From the NCBI RefSeq assembly GCF_014524565.1, contig NZ_CP060139.1, positions 2,487,501-2,551,500 on the forward strand: a stretch of DNA of 64,000 nucleotides. Direction: 5' to 3'. This document shows, piece by piece, positions 33,842 through 42,091 of the stretch. Position 1 is the first letter of the stretch. Every line of letters begins with the position of its first letter. The translations under genes and the position numbers were made by a program. The notes under the pieces were generated by a model, which did not search any database, was not told where the DNA came from, and was given only the letters and a program-made list of their open reading frames with translations. Source of the stretch: Croceimicrobium hydrocarbonivorans (GTDB taxonomy: Bacteria; Bacteroidota; Bacteroidia; Flavobacteriales; Schleiferiaceae).

Positions 33842-34304
33842 TTGCTCGCCTTTTTTGGTCGTTCTGATGCGCCTATTCCAATTCTGACCCGGTTCCAAAG
33901 ACCCTTTTTCCCCTTTTCCCCTTTATATATATTTATTTAAAAATTATTGTAATAATGTAACTTAAAAAGTTAAAACACTATTATACAACTACTTAAGGCG
34001 TTACCTTTTTATTACACTTTTAGTTTTCAATTACACTTTTTCTGTAATCGTAAAATTACATGCATCGATCAAATACACTTTTCTACCAGGTAGAAGCATC
34101 TAAATACAAAGTTCTGGTAATAATCTAATTGATTGTATTTCAATTGATTTCATGTTGTATGGCTAATTGAATACAGAATCACACTTTTTTCGTGCTTTAG
34201 ATTAGATGATCTAAAGTGTAGAAATAACAACCGGAAAAAAATCAATTTCTAGCCTAATGATTGAAAATTCAACATCAATGCATTACTTTGCATGAGTAAA
34301 GTGT
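33842..34304. promoter_or_regulatory. AT-rich iteron region, copy 2
   Basis: Same as 5936-6398, no indel between copies. Palindrome TTCTACCAGGTAGAA at 34081-34095; inverted repeat at 34195-34216. Confidence 0.55.
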
Positions 34305-34577
34305 ATGAGCGTGCAAAAGAAAATAACCTACAAAGTGGATTTGTTAAGGGTTTCATCAGCCTTAACTCTGAATGGAGAAAAGCAATTAGAAGCCGTGCCC
34401 TTAATTGAAGAATTAAAGGCGGTTAACTATTACTTACCAAATGATACTATTTCATTAGGTAAAACCAACTTGTACCTGGTAAAAGGTCGTTTACCCCACC
34501 CAAAAAAGGAAGATCATTTTGCAATTACCGTTGTTGAAACTAATGTAAAGGACCCTTTTCAAGAAAATGGACAGTAA
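34305..34577 (+). CDS. 90-residue hypothetical protein, copy 2
   Basis: Same translation as 6399-6671. Confidence 0.65.
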   Translation: MSVQKKITYKVDLLRVSSALTLNGEKQLEAVPLIEELKAVNYYLPNDTISLGKTNLYLVKGRLPHPKKEDHFAITVVETNVKDPFQENGQ

Positions 34578-34875
34578 AACCATTTTTCGGATCGATGATC
34601 TTAATCGGAGTAATTTACATCCGGTCATTTTAGATTTTTTGATGTGCAATCCACAATCAGAATTTAGCCTAGAACAAATTCACGATTATGTAATTGGTCA
34701 TTTCAAGATTGATTTGCATTCATCTTCCCCTCGACAACGGACCAATTTTGGCTTTAGGCTTCGCTCAACTTTGGACCACCTTAATTCAATCAAAATTTTA
34801 CAAAAAAGTAAAGTAGTCGCGGCATTATCTGGAGGCTTCCGAGTTAAATATCGATATAACAAATTGAAAGCATGA
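34567..34875 (+). CDS. 102-residue protein, possible winged-helix fold
   Basis: The intact version of the gene broken in copy 1. Helical N-terminal half with SLEQIHDYVIGHF, then RQRTNFGFRLRSTLDHLNSI and a short beta end (GGFRVKYRY). The helix order with a terminal beta wing could be a winged-helix DNA-binding protein, so a late-gene regulator is possible given its place after the control region. I do not recognise a family. ATGA overlap with the next gene. Confidence 0.6.
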   Translation: MDSKTIFRIDDLNRSNLHPVILDFLMCNPQSEFSLEQIHDYVIGHFKIDLHSSSPRQRTNFGFRLRSTLDHLNSIKILQKSKVVAALSGGFRVKYRYNKLKA

Positions 34876-35141
34876 ATGCAATTCAGCGCATGGCAATAAA
34901 ATCACTATTACCGTTGCTTGGTGATGGTATGACAGTGGCATTTGATGCCTTTGAATCAGTTGATTTAAAAGAAGGCGAAGATCGGGTAATGATGTGGTTT
35001 TGGCCAGAGAATAAAACCCGTAAAATTTTGGTTATGCCGGTAACTGTAAATGCAAAGGGTGAATACCTACGCAACCTTTGGGATGAACCCAAAACAGTGG
35101 AAAATGCATTAAGCGAACTTTTAAAAGATGCTGATTTATGA
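34872..35141 (+). CDS. 89-residue hypothetical protein, copy 2
   Basis: Same translation as 6964-7233. Confidence 0.65.
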   Translation: MNAIQRMAIKSLLPLLGDGMTVAFDAFESVDLKEGEDRVMMWFWPENKTRKILVMPVTVNAKGEYLRNLWDEPKTVENALSELLKDADL

Positions 35142-35485
35142 GTGAAGAACTGGTAGATAAAACATTAAGTATTGAGGCACTTAATCAGTTAAATTCAAAG
35201 GAAGAAATTTTACCTGAGTTTGATCCTACAAATCCCGTTAGTTGGTTTAGTGCTTTGGATGATGAAGATGCAGAGAAAGCCGAACAGGCTTTGGGAACCA
35301 TGCTTACTAATCGATTCCAAGAAGGCCAACAATCGATTTTTGAAGGCTACTTGTGCTTAAAGGCCACCCCAGAAGTTATTGAATTAGTGGAGCGATTAAT
35401 TCAAGAGCGTATTGATAGTCCAGATTACCCGGAAAGCGATCGTATTCAATGCCTGGTAACTATGATTAATGCCATTCGCCAGTAA
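35138..35485 (+). CDS. 115-residue acidic protein, copy 2
   Basis: Same translation as 7230-7577. Confidence 0.65.
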   Translation: MSEELVDKTLSIEALNQLNSKEEILPEFDPTNPVSWFSALDDEDAEKAEQALGTMLTNRFQEGQQSIFEGYLCLKATPEVIELVERLIQERIDSPDYPESDRIQCLVTMINAIRQ

Positions 35486-36321
35486 TGACTACAGAGTATC
35501 GCGAACTTACTATAGAGGATGTAACCTCGGCCTTTTCAGATAAAGGACGTCGAACGGGTGCTAAGCTCCAATCACAGCAAAATGAAACTGCTGAGACAAA
35601 GACTGAGGGCTCAGAGGCTAAACCTTCGGATTTCAGCAACTTTCTTCATGCTGAGGGAAAGCCCATTGATGAGAATGAGGGTATAAATACTAGTGATAAA
35701 TCAGATCCAAAAGATGGGCCTGATGCTAAATCGCGTAGAAGTGCTCGATTAGTAACTAGCCTAATAAACTTATTTGTAAGTCTTTCCTGTCAAGCTTATT
35801 CCGGTATGCCAAATCGGGATATGTTCAAATTTGATCCGGAAGAAAAGACAGAAGTAGAAGATGCGTTTGCAGAATATTTTGAAACTATTGATGGTGATAT
35901 CAGTCCCGGGTGGATGGTAATTATTGTATTAGCAATGATCTTACTGCCAAAGGCTTACGAAGCCCACAAATACAGACAAATAAATCGTAAAAGTGCCGCT
36001 AATAGAAAGCAAAGGGAGAAAGAAGAAACTGATATTGAGGAGGCCCATGTATTAGAAGAAGTCGATGAGCATACTATTGTAGACTTAGAGGAGAAAATGC
36101 ATGAATGGAACCGAGAGGCCAATGAAAAAGGAGCACCAATTTTATTCAGAGTAGATCCAGTTCCAACCGGACTATGTAAATACCATTGGTATTTTGAAGA
36201 TCGCCAAATTTCGGCTACAAGGGGAGACTATGCCGATCAAAACGCGGCTCTCAGTTGGGCGCGTCAAATGAGTATTTACAGTAAAAAGGGGATGAACAAA
36301 GATTGGATTACTAATTTATAG
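35485..36321 (+). CDS. 278-residue membrane protein, copy 2
   Basis: Same translation as 7577-8413. Confidence 0.7.
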   Translation: MTTEYRELTIEDVTSAFSDKGRRTGAKLQSQQNETAETKTEGSEAKPSDFSNFLHAEGKPIDENEGINTSDKSDPKDGPDAKSRRSARLVTSLINLFVSLSCQAYSGMPNRDMFKFDPEEKTEVEDAFAEYFETIDGDISPGWMVIIVLAMILLPKAYEAHKYRQINRKSAANRKQREKEETDIEEAHVLEEVDEHTIVDLEEKMHEWNREANEKGAPILFRVDPVPTGLCKYHWYFEDRQISATRGDYADQNAALSWARQMSIYSKKGMNKDWITNL

Positions 36322-36371
36322 CTGCGCGGGCTTTTTCGCGAACGTTCTTTGTCCGTATTATTTCGGCTTTC

Positions 36372-36402
36372 GGCCCGGGAATGAAGGCCCCGGGCCTTTT
36401 TT
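36372..36402 (+). terminator. Terminator before ATPase block, copy 2
   Basis: Same GGCCCGGG/CCCGGGCC hairpin as 8464-8494. Confidence 0.8.
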
Positions 36403-36419
36403 AACTAAACACTAAAACA

Positions 36420-36551
36420 ATGCATTACGTCCTTACATGGTTAGATTCTCATCCATCTATTTGGATTGTTGTTGCCATCATTGGTTTTATGCTTTGGTGT
36501 TATTTTAATTCAAATGGTCCAGGCAATGGGTATAGGATTCAGCATAGATGA
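36420..36551 (+). CDS. 43-residue membrane protein, copy 2
   Basis: Same product as 8512-8643. Confidence 0.6.
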   Translation: MHYVLTWLDSHPSIWIVVAIIGFMLWCYFNSNGPGNGYRIQHR

Positions 36552-37125
36552 TGAAGAGGCTAAAATAGCCTTGTTTGCCGGCGTTCGGAAAACTGGTAAA
36601 TCCACCAAGCAAAAAGAGCTCACAATGGCATGGCTAAAATCTGGTGGACGTGCTGTAGTAATTCCTTCCTCTAAATACGAGCGAACTTTTCGATCGGTAC
36701 CAAGAATTAAGCCGGAAAATATTCCCAGTCTTCCTCCAGGAAAACTTGCAGCCATTGACTGTACGGATCAGCATGAATTTGGAGAGGTATTAAAATACTG
36801 TGATGACATTCTAATAGTATGCGATGACATTAAAGGCTATTTACCTAGCAATGGACTAACTAAAGAAGTGCGTAATGCCTTTATAAGTTCGCGCCATCGA
36901 AATGTAAATATGACCATTGCAATGCATGGGCTTACGCATGCGCCTCCAGAGTTCTATGATTTCGTAAACCTTATTTTCTTGTTTCGAACAAAAGACAATT
37001 TGAATCGTCATCGAGATAAGTTTCAAGACCTGGAGAAAATGATTGAAGTACAACGGCAGGTAAATGAAATTGCGCATCAAGAAAAAAATAAGTACTATTT
37101 TAAGATCATTGAATATGCTGAGTAA
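36526..37125 (+). CDS. Packaging ATPase, copy 2
   Basis: Same translation as 8618-9217; Walker A and B intact. Confidence 0.7.
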   Translation: MGIGFSIDDEEAKIALFAGVRKTGKSTKQKELTMAWLKSGGRAVVIPSSKYERTFRSVPRIKPENIPSLPPGKLAAIDCTDQHEFGEVLKYCDDILIVCDDIKGYLPSNGLTKEVRNAFISSRHRNVNMTIAMHGLTHAPPEFYDFVNLIFLFRTKDNLNRHRDKFQDLEKMIEVQRQVNEIAHQEKNKYYFKIIEYAE

Positions 37126-37188
37126 CAGAGCTAGGGGGCAACAAAAAGCACTGTCAGCGTCGTTAATAGTAAATTTAAACCATAATCT

Positions 37189-37380
37189 ATGAGTACAGAA
37201 GACCTCGACCCACTAGCTAAACTATCTCCTCAGGTTGCAATGCAAAGTGTAGAAAAAGCGATGATCTGCTTAGTTGAATCCCCTACCTTCGTAGGCATGA
37301 ATGCCGCTGAACGCTTCGATGTGATGGATGGATTAGTATTATTGAAAAATCACTACTTATCCATCATTGAAAAGCCTTAG
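37189..37380 (+). CDS. 63-residue hypothetical protein, copy 2
   Basis: Same translation as 9281-9472. Confidence 0.6.
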   Translation: MSTEDLDPLAKLSPQVAMQSVEKAMICLVESPTFVGMNAAERFDVMDGLVLLKNHYLSIIEKP

Positions 37381-37400
37381 ATAGCTTAAACTTTAGAAAA

Positions 37401-37432
37401 AAGCGGTTGATTTTTGATCAGCCGCTTTTTTT
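37401..37432 (+). terminator. Terminator after ATPase transcript, copy 2
   Basis: Same 11-pair hairpin as 9493-9524. Confidence 0.85.
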
Positions 37433-37462
37433 GTTAATTGGTAGGAATAAAATTTCTTGATT

Positions 37463-37831
37463 ATGTTGAAGTTAAAAGTTTTGCCTATTGCTATCGTCTT
37501 CATGGCATTTTTAAATAGCTGTTCTCAAAGAATCGCTGATCTTACTACGGTGTCTACTCGCGATTTAGATGATCGTAAAACCCATGTGCTTTTAGAAAGG
37601 TACGTGAAGGGAACAGATAGCAGCATTGATAATATACTGTTTATTGGTCCTTGGAGCTCCCCTGATATTGAAGATGCTATTGATGATGCAGTTCGAGAGG
37701 TACCAGGCGGTGAGTATATGAAGAACGTCGTTATTAGAGAACGTCGATGGGGTTTTTTGTTAATGTCTTTTCGCACATTTACTGTAGAAGGTGATGTATA
37801 TGGCATTGCTCCGTCCGAAAAATCAAATTGA
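37463..37831 (+). CDS. Phage-encoded lipoprotein, copy 2
   Basis: Same translation as 9555-9923. Confidence 0.65.
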   Translation: MLKLKVLPIAIVFMAFLNSCSQRIADLTTVSTRDLDDRKTHVLLERYVKGTDSSIDNILFIGPWSSPDIEDAIDDAVREVPGGEYMKNVVIRERRWGFLLMSFRTFTVEGDVYGIAPSEKSN

Positions 37832-37923
37832 TAAAGTGCCCACTTTAGCTAAAACCTTGTTAATCTGTATAAATAGCCTAATTATTTCTATCAATTTAAC
37901 TGATTCATTTACGAGGAAATAAT

Positions 37924-37969
37924 TCTGAATGACTTTCGAGAAAAGTTTAATGCAAACGAAGCATTCAGA
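37924..37969 (+). promoter_or_regulatory. Capsid leader hairpin, copy 2
   Basis: Same TCTGAATG/CATTCAGA pairing as 10016-10061. Confidence 0.4.
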
Positions 37970-37971
37970 TT

Positions 37972-38601
37972 ATGAAAATTCAAAAACCTAGTAAGGCTCT
38001 TGCGGTGGAAGTAATGCCATCTGCTCAATATGAGCAAGCTTACAAACAAGCTAGTATTGGTCGCCAGGTAAATAACCGGCCCATTAGTAATATTGGTGCA
38101 GTAGCGCAAGGTGGTGGCCTTGGTTTTGGTTCCGATATTATGCCGGAAACCATTACGGCCAATTATGCTAATGAGACTGCAACCCCGGTTACAGTTATGT
38201 TATTTGATCCACTGGGCATTAATGCCGGTATTTTGGGAGGCACTTATGTAGATCCAACTTCTTGGAGTGGCGGACTGTCTAATGCCTTAATTAAGGAGTT
38301 TTTCAAACATCGGCCTTCTAGTTTCAAAGGTTTCAACTATCGCGTTACCACCGGTAGTGCCGCACAATTTGATCAGGCCGTGAAATGGCATAAGGGTCAA
38401 ATTGATGGTTCTTCCGTTACTAGACCTTTAAACATTGGCCAGTATCAGCGTAATACTCAGCAAAACACGCTGATTCAAACTATCGATACGCAGTTTTATA
38501 TCGATCAGTTCTCAGCCATGACTTTTGTTGTAGGTGCAAACACTACCATTGCAGTTGACTTTGTCTTTGGCGAAGTGCTGAACTCAGTAGTGGGCGGCTA
38601 A
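37972..38601 (+). CDS. Candidate major capsid protein, copy 2
   Basis: Same translation as 10064-10693. Confidence 0.5.
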   Translation: MKIQKPSKALAVEVMPSAQYEQAYKQASIGRQVNNRPISNIGAVAQGGGLGFGSDIMPETITANYANETATPVTVMLFDPLGINAGILGGTYVDPTSWSGGLSNALIKEFFKHRPSSFKGFNYRVTTGSAAQFDQAVKWHKGQIDGSSVTRPLNIGQYQRNTQQNTLIQTIDTQFYIDQFSAMTFVVGANTTIAVDFVFGEVLNSVVGG

Positions 38602-38611
38602 TATTTCTCAT

Positions 38612-38647
38612 CCGGACCTTGAGCAATGCTTAAGGGTCCGGCCTTTT
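38612..38647 (+). terminator. Terminator after candidate capsid gene, copy 2
   Basis: Same hairpin as 10704-10739. Confidence 0.8.
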
Positions 38648-38669
38648 GTTTTACGAGAAAATTAGACCT

Positions 38670-39191
38670 ATGCAACTTACACCACAAGAATTATCCATAC
38701 GCTTGGCTGAAGAGCCATTGCTATTTGCAAAAGTAGCCACTGACAATAATCCTGAAGATATCAGTCAAAAACTGATGGATGAGGGGATTATTAATGGTCC
38801 AGCACGAAACCCTGAATTGCTCGACTTAATTCTGCAAGTAGCACCTCAAATGAATCCCTCTCAATTGATATTCATTTTTGACGTTCCTTTTAGTTATAAT
38901 CCAGATAATGAGGCTAGTGATGCGGGTTTTTTGGAGACATTTAGTGTGGTTGCTGATCGGAAAGGCTTAACTCCGGATAAAGCTACTTGGTCCACGCTTT
39001 ACCCGACTTCAGCCGCAAGTTTGGGAGAGGCGCAAAGTGATTTTGTAGAAGGCCTAGAATATCCTCCGATCACCAGCACCCAAAACTTACCACTCAGTCG
39101 CTGTCAGGTATGTGCAATCCGAAGAGTTAAAACCCTGCTATTGGTAGGCATAGCTCTTTTATTAGTAATCATCCTTATCAAGAAGTGGTAA
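38670..39191 (+). CDS. 173-residue tail-anchored protein, copy 2
   Basis: Same product as 10762-11283. Confidence 0.65.
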   Translation: MQLTPQELSIRLAEEPLLFAKVATDNNPEDISQKLMDEGIINGPARNPELLDLILQVAPQMNPSQLIFIFDVPFSYNPDNEASDAGFLETFSVVADRKGLTPDKATWSTLYPTSAASLGEAQSDFVEGLEYPPITSTQNLPLSRCQVCAIRRVKTLLLVGIALLLVIILIKKW

Positions 39192-39192
39192 A

Positions 39193-39477
39193 ATGAACTT
39201 AGATCCTAATTCAACAGAAGTTCCCGGATCCAATCCTACTGAAGTGGTTGATCAAACCGCTACCGGAAAGCAGAGTAGCTTTAACTGGAACGCATTTTTT
39301 AATACTATGGGAACAACAGCAACGGGTTTATTTGGAAATGGTGGAAATGCTGCCAATCGTAATCCAAGTGGGCCTCCATTTGTTTTTGAATCCAAGAGTA
39401 ATTCAACTCTATGGATTGTGCTCATTGTGCTGGTTTTAGCCGCAGTATTAGCTTTTTACCTAATTAAAAAGCGATAG
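39193..39477 (+). CDS. 94-residue membrane protein, copy 2
   Basis: Same translation as 11285-11569. Confidence 0.65.
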   Translation: MNLDPNSTEVPGSNPTEVVDQTATGKQSSFNWNAFFNTMGTTATGLFGNGGNAANRNPSGPPFVFESKSNSTLWIVLIVLVLAAVLAFYLIKKR

Positions 39478-39479
39478 AG

Positions 39480-39665
39480 GTGGATCCAGCTTCAGCACAA
39501 ATGATTGGCCAAGGCCTGGGCTCAGCTACTGAGCAACTTAACAATACTAATGCGCACGCCTATGTGGTACCCAATAGCTATTCCCAAATTCCATTCTATT
39601 TGACGGTAGTAGTGGTTTTTGCGGTAATAGCTGTTGTGGGTTTCGCGCTTTTTAGAAAAAAGTAA
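39480..39665 (+). CDS. 61-residue membrane protein, copy 2
   Basis: Same translation as 11572-11757, GTG start. Confidence 0.6.
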   Translation: MDPASAQMIGQGLGSATEQLNNTNAHAYVVPNSYSQIPFYLTVVVVFAVIAVVGFALFRKK

Positions 39666-39666
39666 A

Positions 39667-39915
39667 ATGGCGAATTGGTTATCATTTGGGGCAGGATGTC
39701 ATACGGTTTGGGGCTCAGTAACCCGAGGTGCCGAGTGTGCAGAGGAAAACCGTAGGGATGAAATTTACGGCGAATTTAAAGCCTATGATCAGCAATTATT
39801 TGACCGAAGTATAAAGGAACGCGAGTTTCTTTTTGGGCAATATCAAGAGATTTTAACAATGCTTGTGCTTTTTGTTTTAGGTGCAGCATTTCTAATCTAT
39901 TATTTACGAGACTAA
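39667..39915 (+). CDS. 82-residue membrane protein, copy 2
   Basis: Same product as 11759-12007. Confidence 0.6.
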   Translation: MANWLSFGAGCHTVWGSVTRGAECAEENRRDEIYGEFKAYDQQLFDRSIKEREFLFGQYQEILTMLVLFVLGAAFLIYYLRD

Positions 39916-40478
39916 TGGACCAAAAGGCATCACGTTTATTATACCTGGTAATTGCTTTGGCCTTAGCAGCTTTTGGTTATTACTTCTTTTTTCTACCGGC
40001 TCGAAAAAGAGCTGCAGAATTAAAAATTGTGGAAGCGCAGGCTGAAGGAATGTCTGCGGATGCTGCTACTCAGTTAGCAAATCTGGAGGTGATGCAAGAG
40101 CAGGCAAAATTAGCTAGGAAGGCGAATCAAACTGAAAAAGCCCGCAGAAATGCATTGGTTTGGTTTGAAACGGAATATAATCCTCGTTTGCGCAATTGGC
40201 TTCGAGCATGGTTATGGACAAAGCCAACCGGCAAAGATTATTATCGCATTCATGATCAATCCTACATGAATTGGCTAAACAAAAATTTAGCAGAGGCTGG
40301 AGTAAAACGCGTCAAAGATGGATCATTAGGAGCCCTCCCATTAGGATGGACTTTAACCACGAATGGACAAAAACCGGGAAAAGAAATTTTAGTGGTGCCA
40401 ACGCCCACTGGCAATATTTCTGTGGTAAATCCTCAAACGAATTACCCTCAAATTCAATTAGGGGTAACACCAAAATAA
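39915..40478 (+). CDS. 187-residue anchored protein, copy 2
   Basis: Same translation as 12007-12570. Confidence 0.65.
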   Translation: MDQKASRLLYLVIALALAAFGYYFFFLPARKRAAELKIVEAQAEGMSADAATQLANLEVMQEQAKLARKANQTEKARRNALVWFETEYNPRLRNWLRAWLWTKPTGKDYYRIHDQSYMNWLNKNLAEAGVKRVKDGSLGALPLGWTLTTNGQKPGKEILVVPTPTGNISVVNPQTNYPQIQLGVTPK

Positions 40479-40497
40479 TAAACTAAAAATCAGTACC

Positions 40498-40638
40498 ATG
40501 AAATTATCTGGTAAGACTTTCATTTTCATCGCAGGTGCCATTATTGTTGGTGGTGTTTTAGCTGCTCTAAGTAGCCGATACTTAGAAACTAAAATCACTG
40601 AACGCAAATTGGAAAAAGCTGCCGCAGAAGGTGAATAA
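40498..40638 (+). CDS. 46-residue membrane protein, copy 2
   Basis: Same product as 12590-12730. Confidence 0.5.
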   Translation: MKLSGKTFIFIAGAIIVGGVLAALSSRYLETKITERKLEKAAAEGE

Positions 40639-40738
40639 CCAAGGATTTAAAAATATCCTTTTGACGGTCCTTATTGCTGTAGTGGTAGGGATTAGTGTAG
40701 AATACGCAAAACGTAAAATTTGGAAAGATGAATCGTAA
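40631..40738 (+). CDS. 35-residue membrane protein, copy 2
   Basis: Same product as 12723-12830, GTG start. Confidence 0.45.
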   Translation: MNNQGFKNILLTVLIAVVVGISVEYAKRKIWKDES

Positions 40739-40844
40739 AACTTGGATTATTATTGGAGTAGTATTGGTAGTGGCCGGTGCTGGTCTTTGGTATTACAATT
40801 CAAAGAAATTGAGTGTATCAGTTTCTGAGAAAGAACCCGTGTAG
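40728..40844 (+). CDS. 38-residue membrane protein, copy 2
   Basis: Same product as 12820-12936. Confidence 0.5.
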   Translation: MNRKTWIIIGVVLVVAGAGLWYYNSKKLSVSVSEKEPV

Positions 40845-40848
40845 CTGT

Positions 40849-41049
40849 ATGAAAGGGACAGGATTAATTATTGTTACCCTTGTTGTATTAGCGTTAACAG
40901 CATGGGCTATTGATCGATATCTTAAAGGGCAGAAAATTTTACCCAAGGTAGCGACCAATAGCTATAAAACGGGAATTTTCGCTATTTCTCCCGGTACTCA
41001 AGGAAATATTACAGGGCCTAATTCGGCTCGCAATGCGCTAGGGTTATGA
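40849..41049 (+). CDS. 66-residue membrane protein, copy 2
   Basis: Same product as 12941-13141. Confidence 0.6.
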   Translation: MKGTGLIIVTLVVLALTAWAIDRYLKGQKILPKVATNSYKTGIFAISPGTQGNITGPNSARNALGL

Positions 41050-41402
41050 AATCCTTCAAGGTTTGGGGCCTGGTAATTTTGGCTAGTGTAATTATTGGAT
41101 TAGCTGTTTTTAGTCTTTTTAAACGAGGTAAAAGCACAAATACATCTAATGGGGGTTCCTCTAATGCCAATGTGCCTCCTGTACCCTGCGATTGGCCGAT
41201 TAGATACGGAAATAGTGAGCCTTGCAATTTGGTTGAAAATCTTCAGATTGCTATTAATCGCTTTCCTATTGCAGCACCCCCATTAGAAGAGGATGGGCTA
41301 TGGGGGCCTCTAACTGCTGAAGCTTTGAAAGCCCTTGGAAAGTCGGATATAGCTTATGGGCCTATTAGCCAAAGGCAGTTCGCTTCGGAATTTAGTTTTT
41401 AA
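41046..41402 (+). CDS. Peptidoglycan-binding-like anchored protein, copy 2
   Basis: Same translation as 13138-13494. Confidence 0.65.
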   Translation: MKSFKVWGLVILASVIIGLAVFSLFKRGKSTNTSNGGSSNANVPPVPCDWPIRYGNSEPCNLVENLQIAINRFPIAAPPLEEDGLWGPLTAEALKALGKSDIAYGPISQRQFASEFSF

Positions 41403-41404
41403 AA

Positions 41405-41542
41405 ATGGATTTTTTAACACAAGGTGGACCTATCAAGCTAAAACATGAAGTAGATGTAAAATCATCCCTTTATTTAGCTGCTGGCATTTTTCTGGCAATT
41501 ACGTTAGGAGTGATGCTAGGTACTGCTTTAGTAAAGCGGTAA
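41405..41542 (+). CDS. 45-residue membrane protein, copy 2
   Basis: Same product as 13497-13634. Confidence 0.55.
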   Translation: MDFLTQGGPIKLKHEVDVKSSLYLAAGIFLAITLGVMLGTALVKR

Positions 41543-41545
41543 AAC

Positions 41546-42091
41546 GTGAAGCAATCTAAGGTATTGCAATATTCAGCAATTGGAGCCGGAGCGGTAGCGC
41601 TTGGGCTTTTTCTGTTCTACTACTTACGCAAAAACTTTCCATTACCGGGGTCTTTACTTTTTGCCTCCAGAGATATTAAAAACTACATCAAGCAGGAAGA
41701 AAAATTGCGGTTAAATGCATACCGCGACCCTGGAGGCGTTTGGACTATTGGCTATGGTCATACTTCAGATTCTAAATTTCCGGTGAATGCAAATTCCAGA
41801 ATTACCCAAAAAGAGGCTAATTTAATTTTTGAGCATGATGTAGATGAGGCCGAACACTGGGTTAGAGAGCGATTAAAGCGATCCATTACACAAAACCAAT
41901 TTGATGCTTTAGTGTCTCACACCTTTAATACTGGGGGTAGTACCAGGTTAATGAAATTGGTGAATGAAAATGCGCATCCTGATGATATTTATCACTGGTT
42001 TACTTCTCGATATACTTCCCAAAATGGTCAATTACTAGCTGGATTATTAACCCGCCGACGTGAAGAGGCAGAAATATTTTTTGCCTCGTGA
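41546..42091 (+). CDS. GH24 lysozyme, copy 2
   Basis: Same translation as 13638-14183. Confidence 0.85.
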   Translation: MKQSKVLQYSAIGAGAVALGLFLFYYLRKNFPLPGSLLFASRDIKNYIKQEEKLRLNAYRDPGGVWTIGYGHTSDSKFPVNANSRITQKEANLIFEHDVDEAEHWVRERLKRSITQNQFDALVSHTFNTGGSTRLMKLVNENAHPDDIYHWFTSRYTSQNGQLLAGLLTRRREEAEIFFAS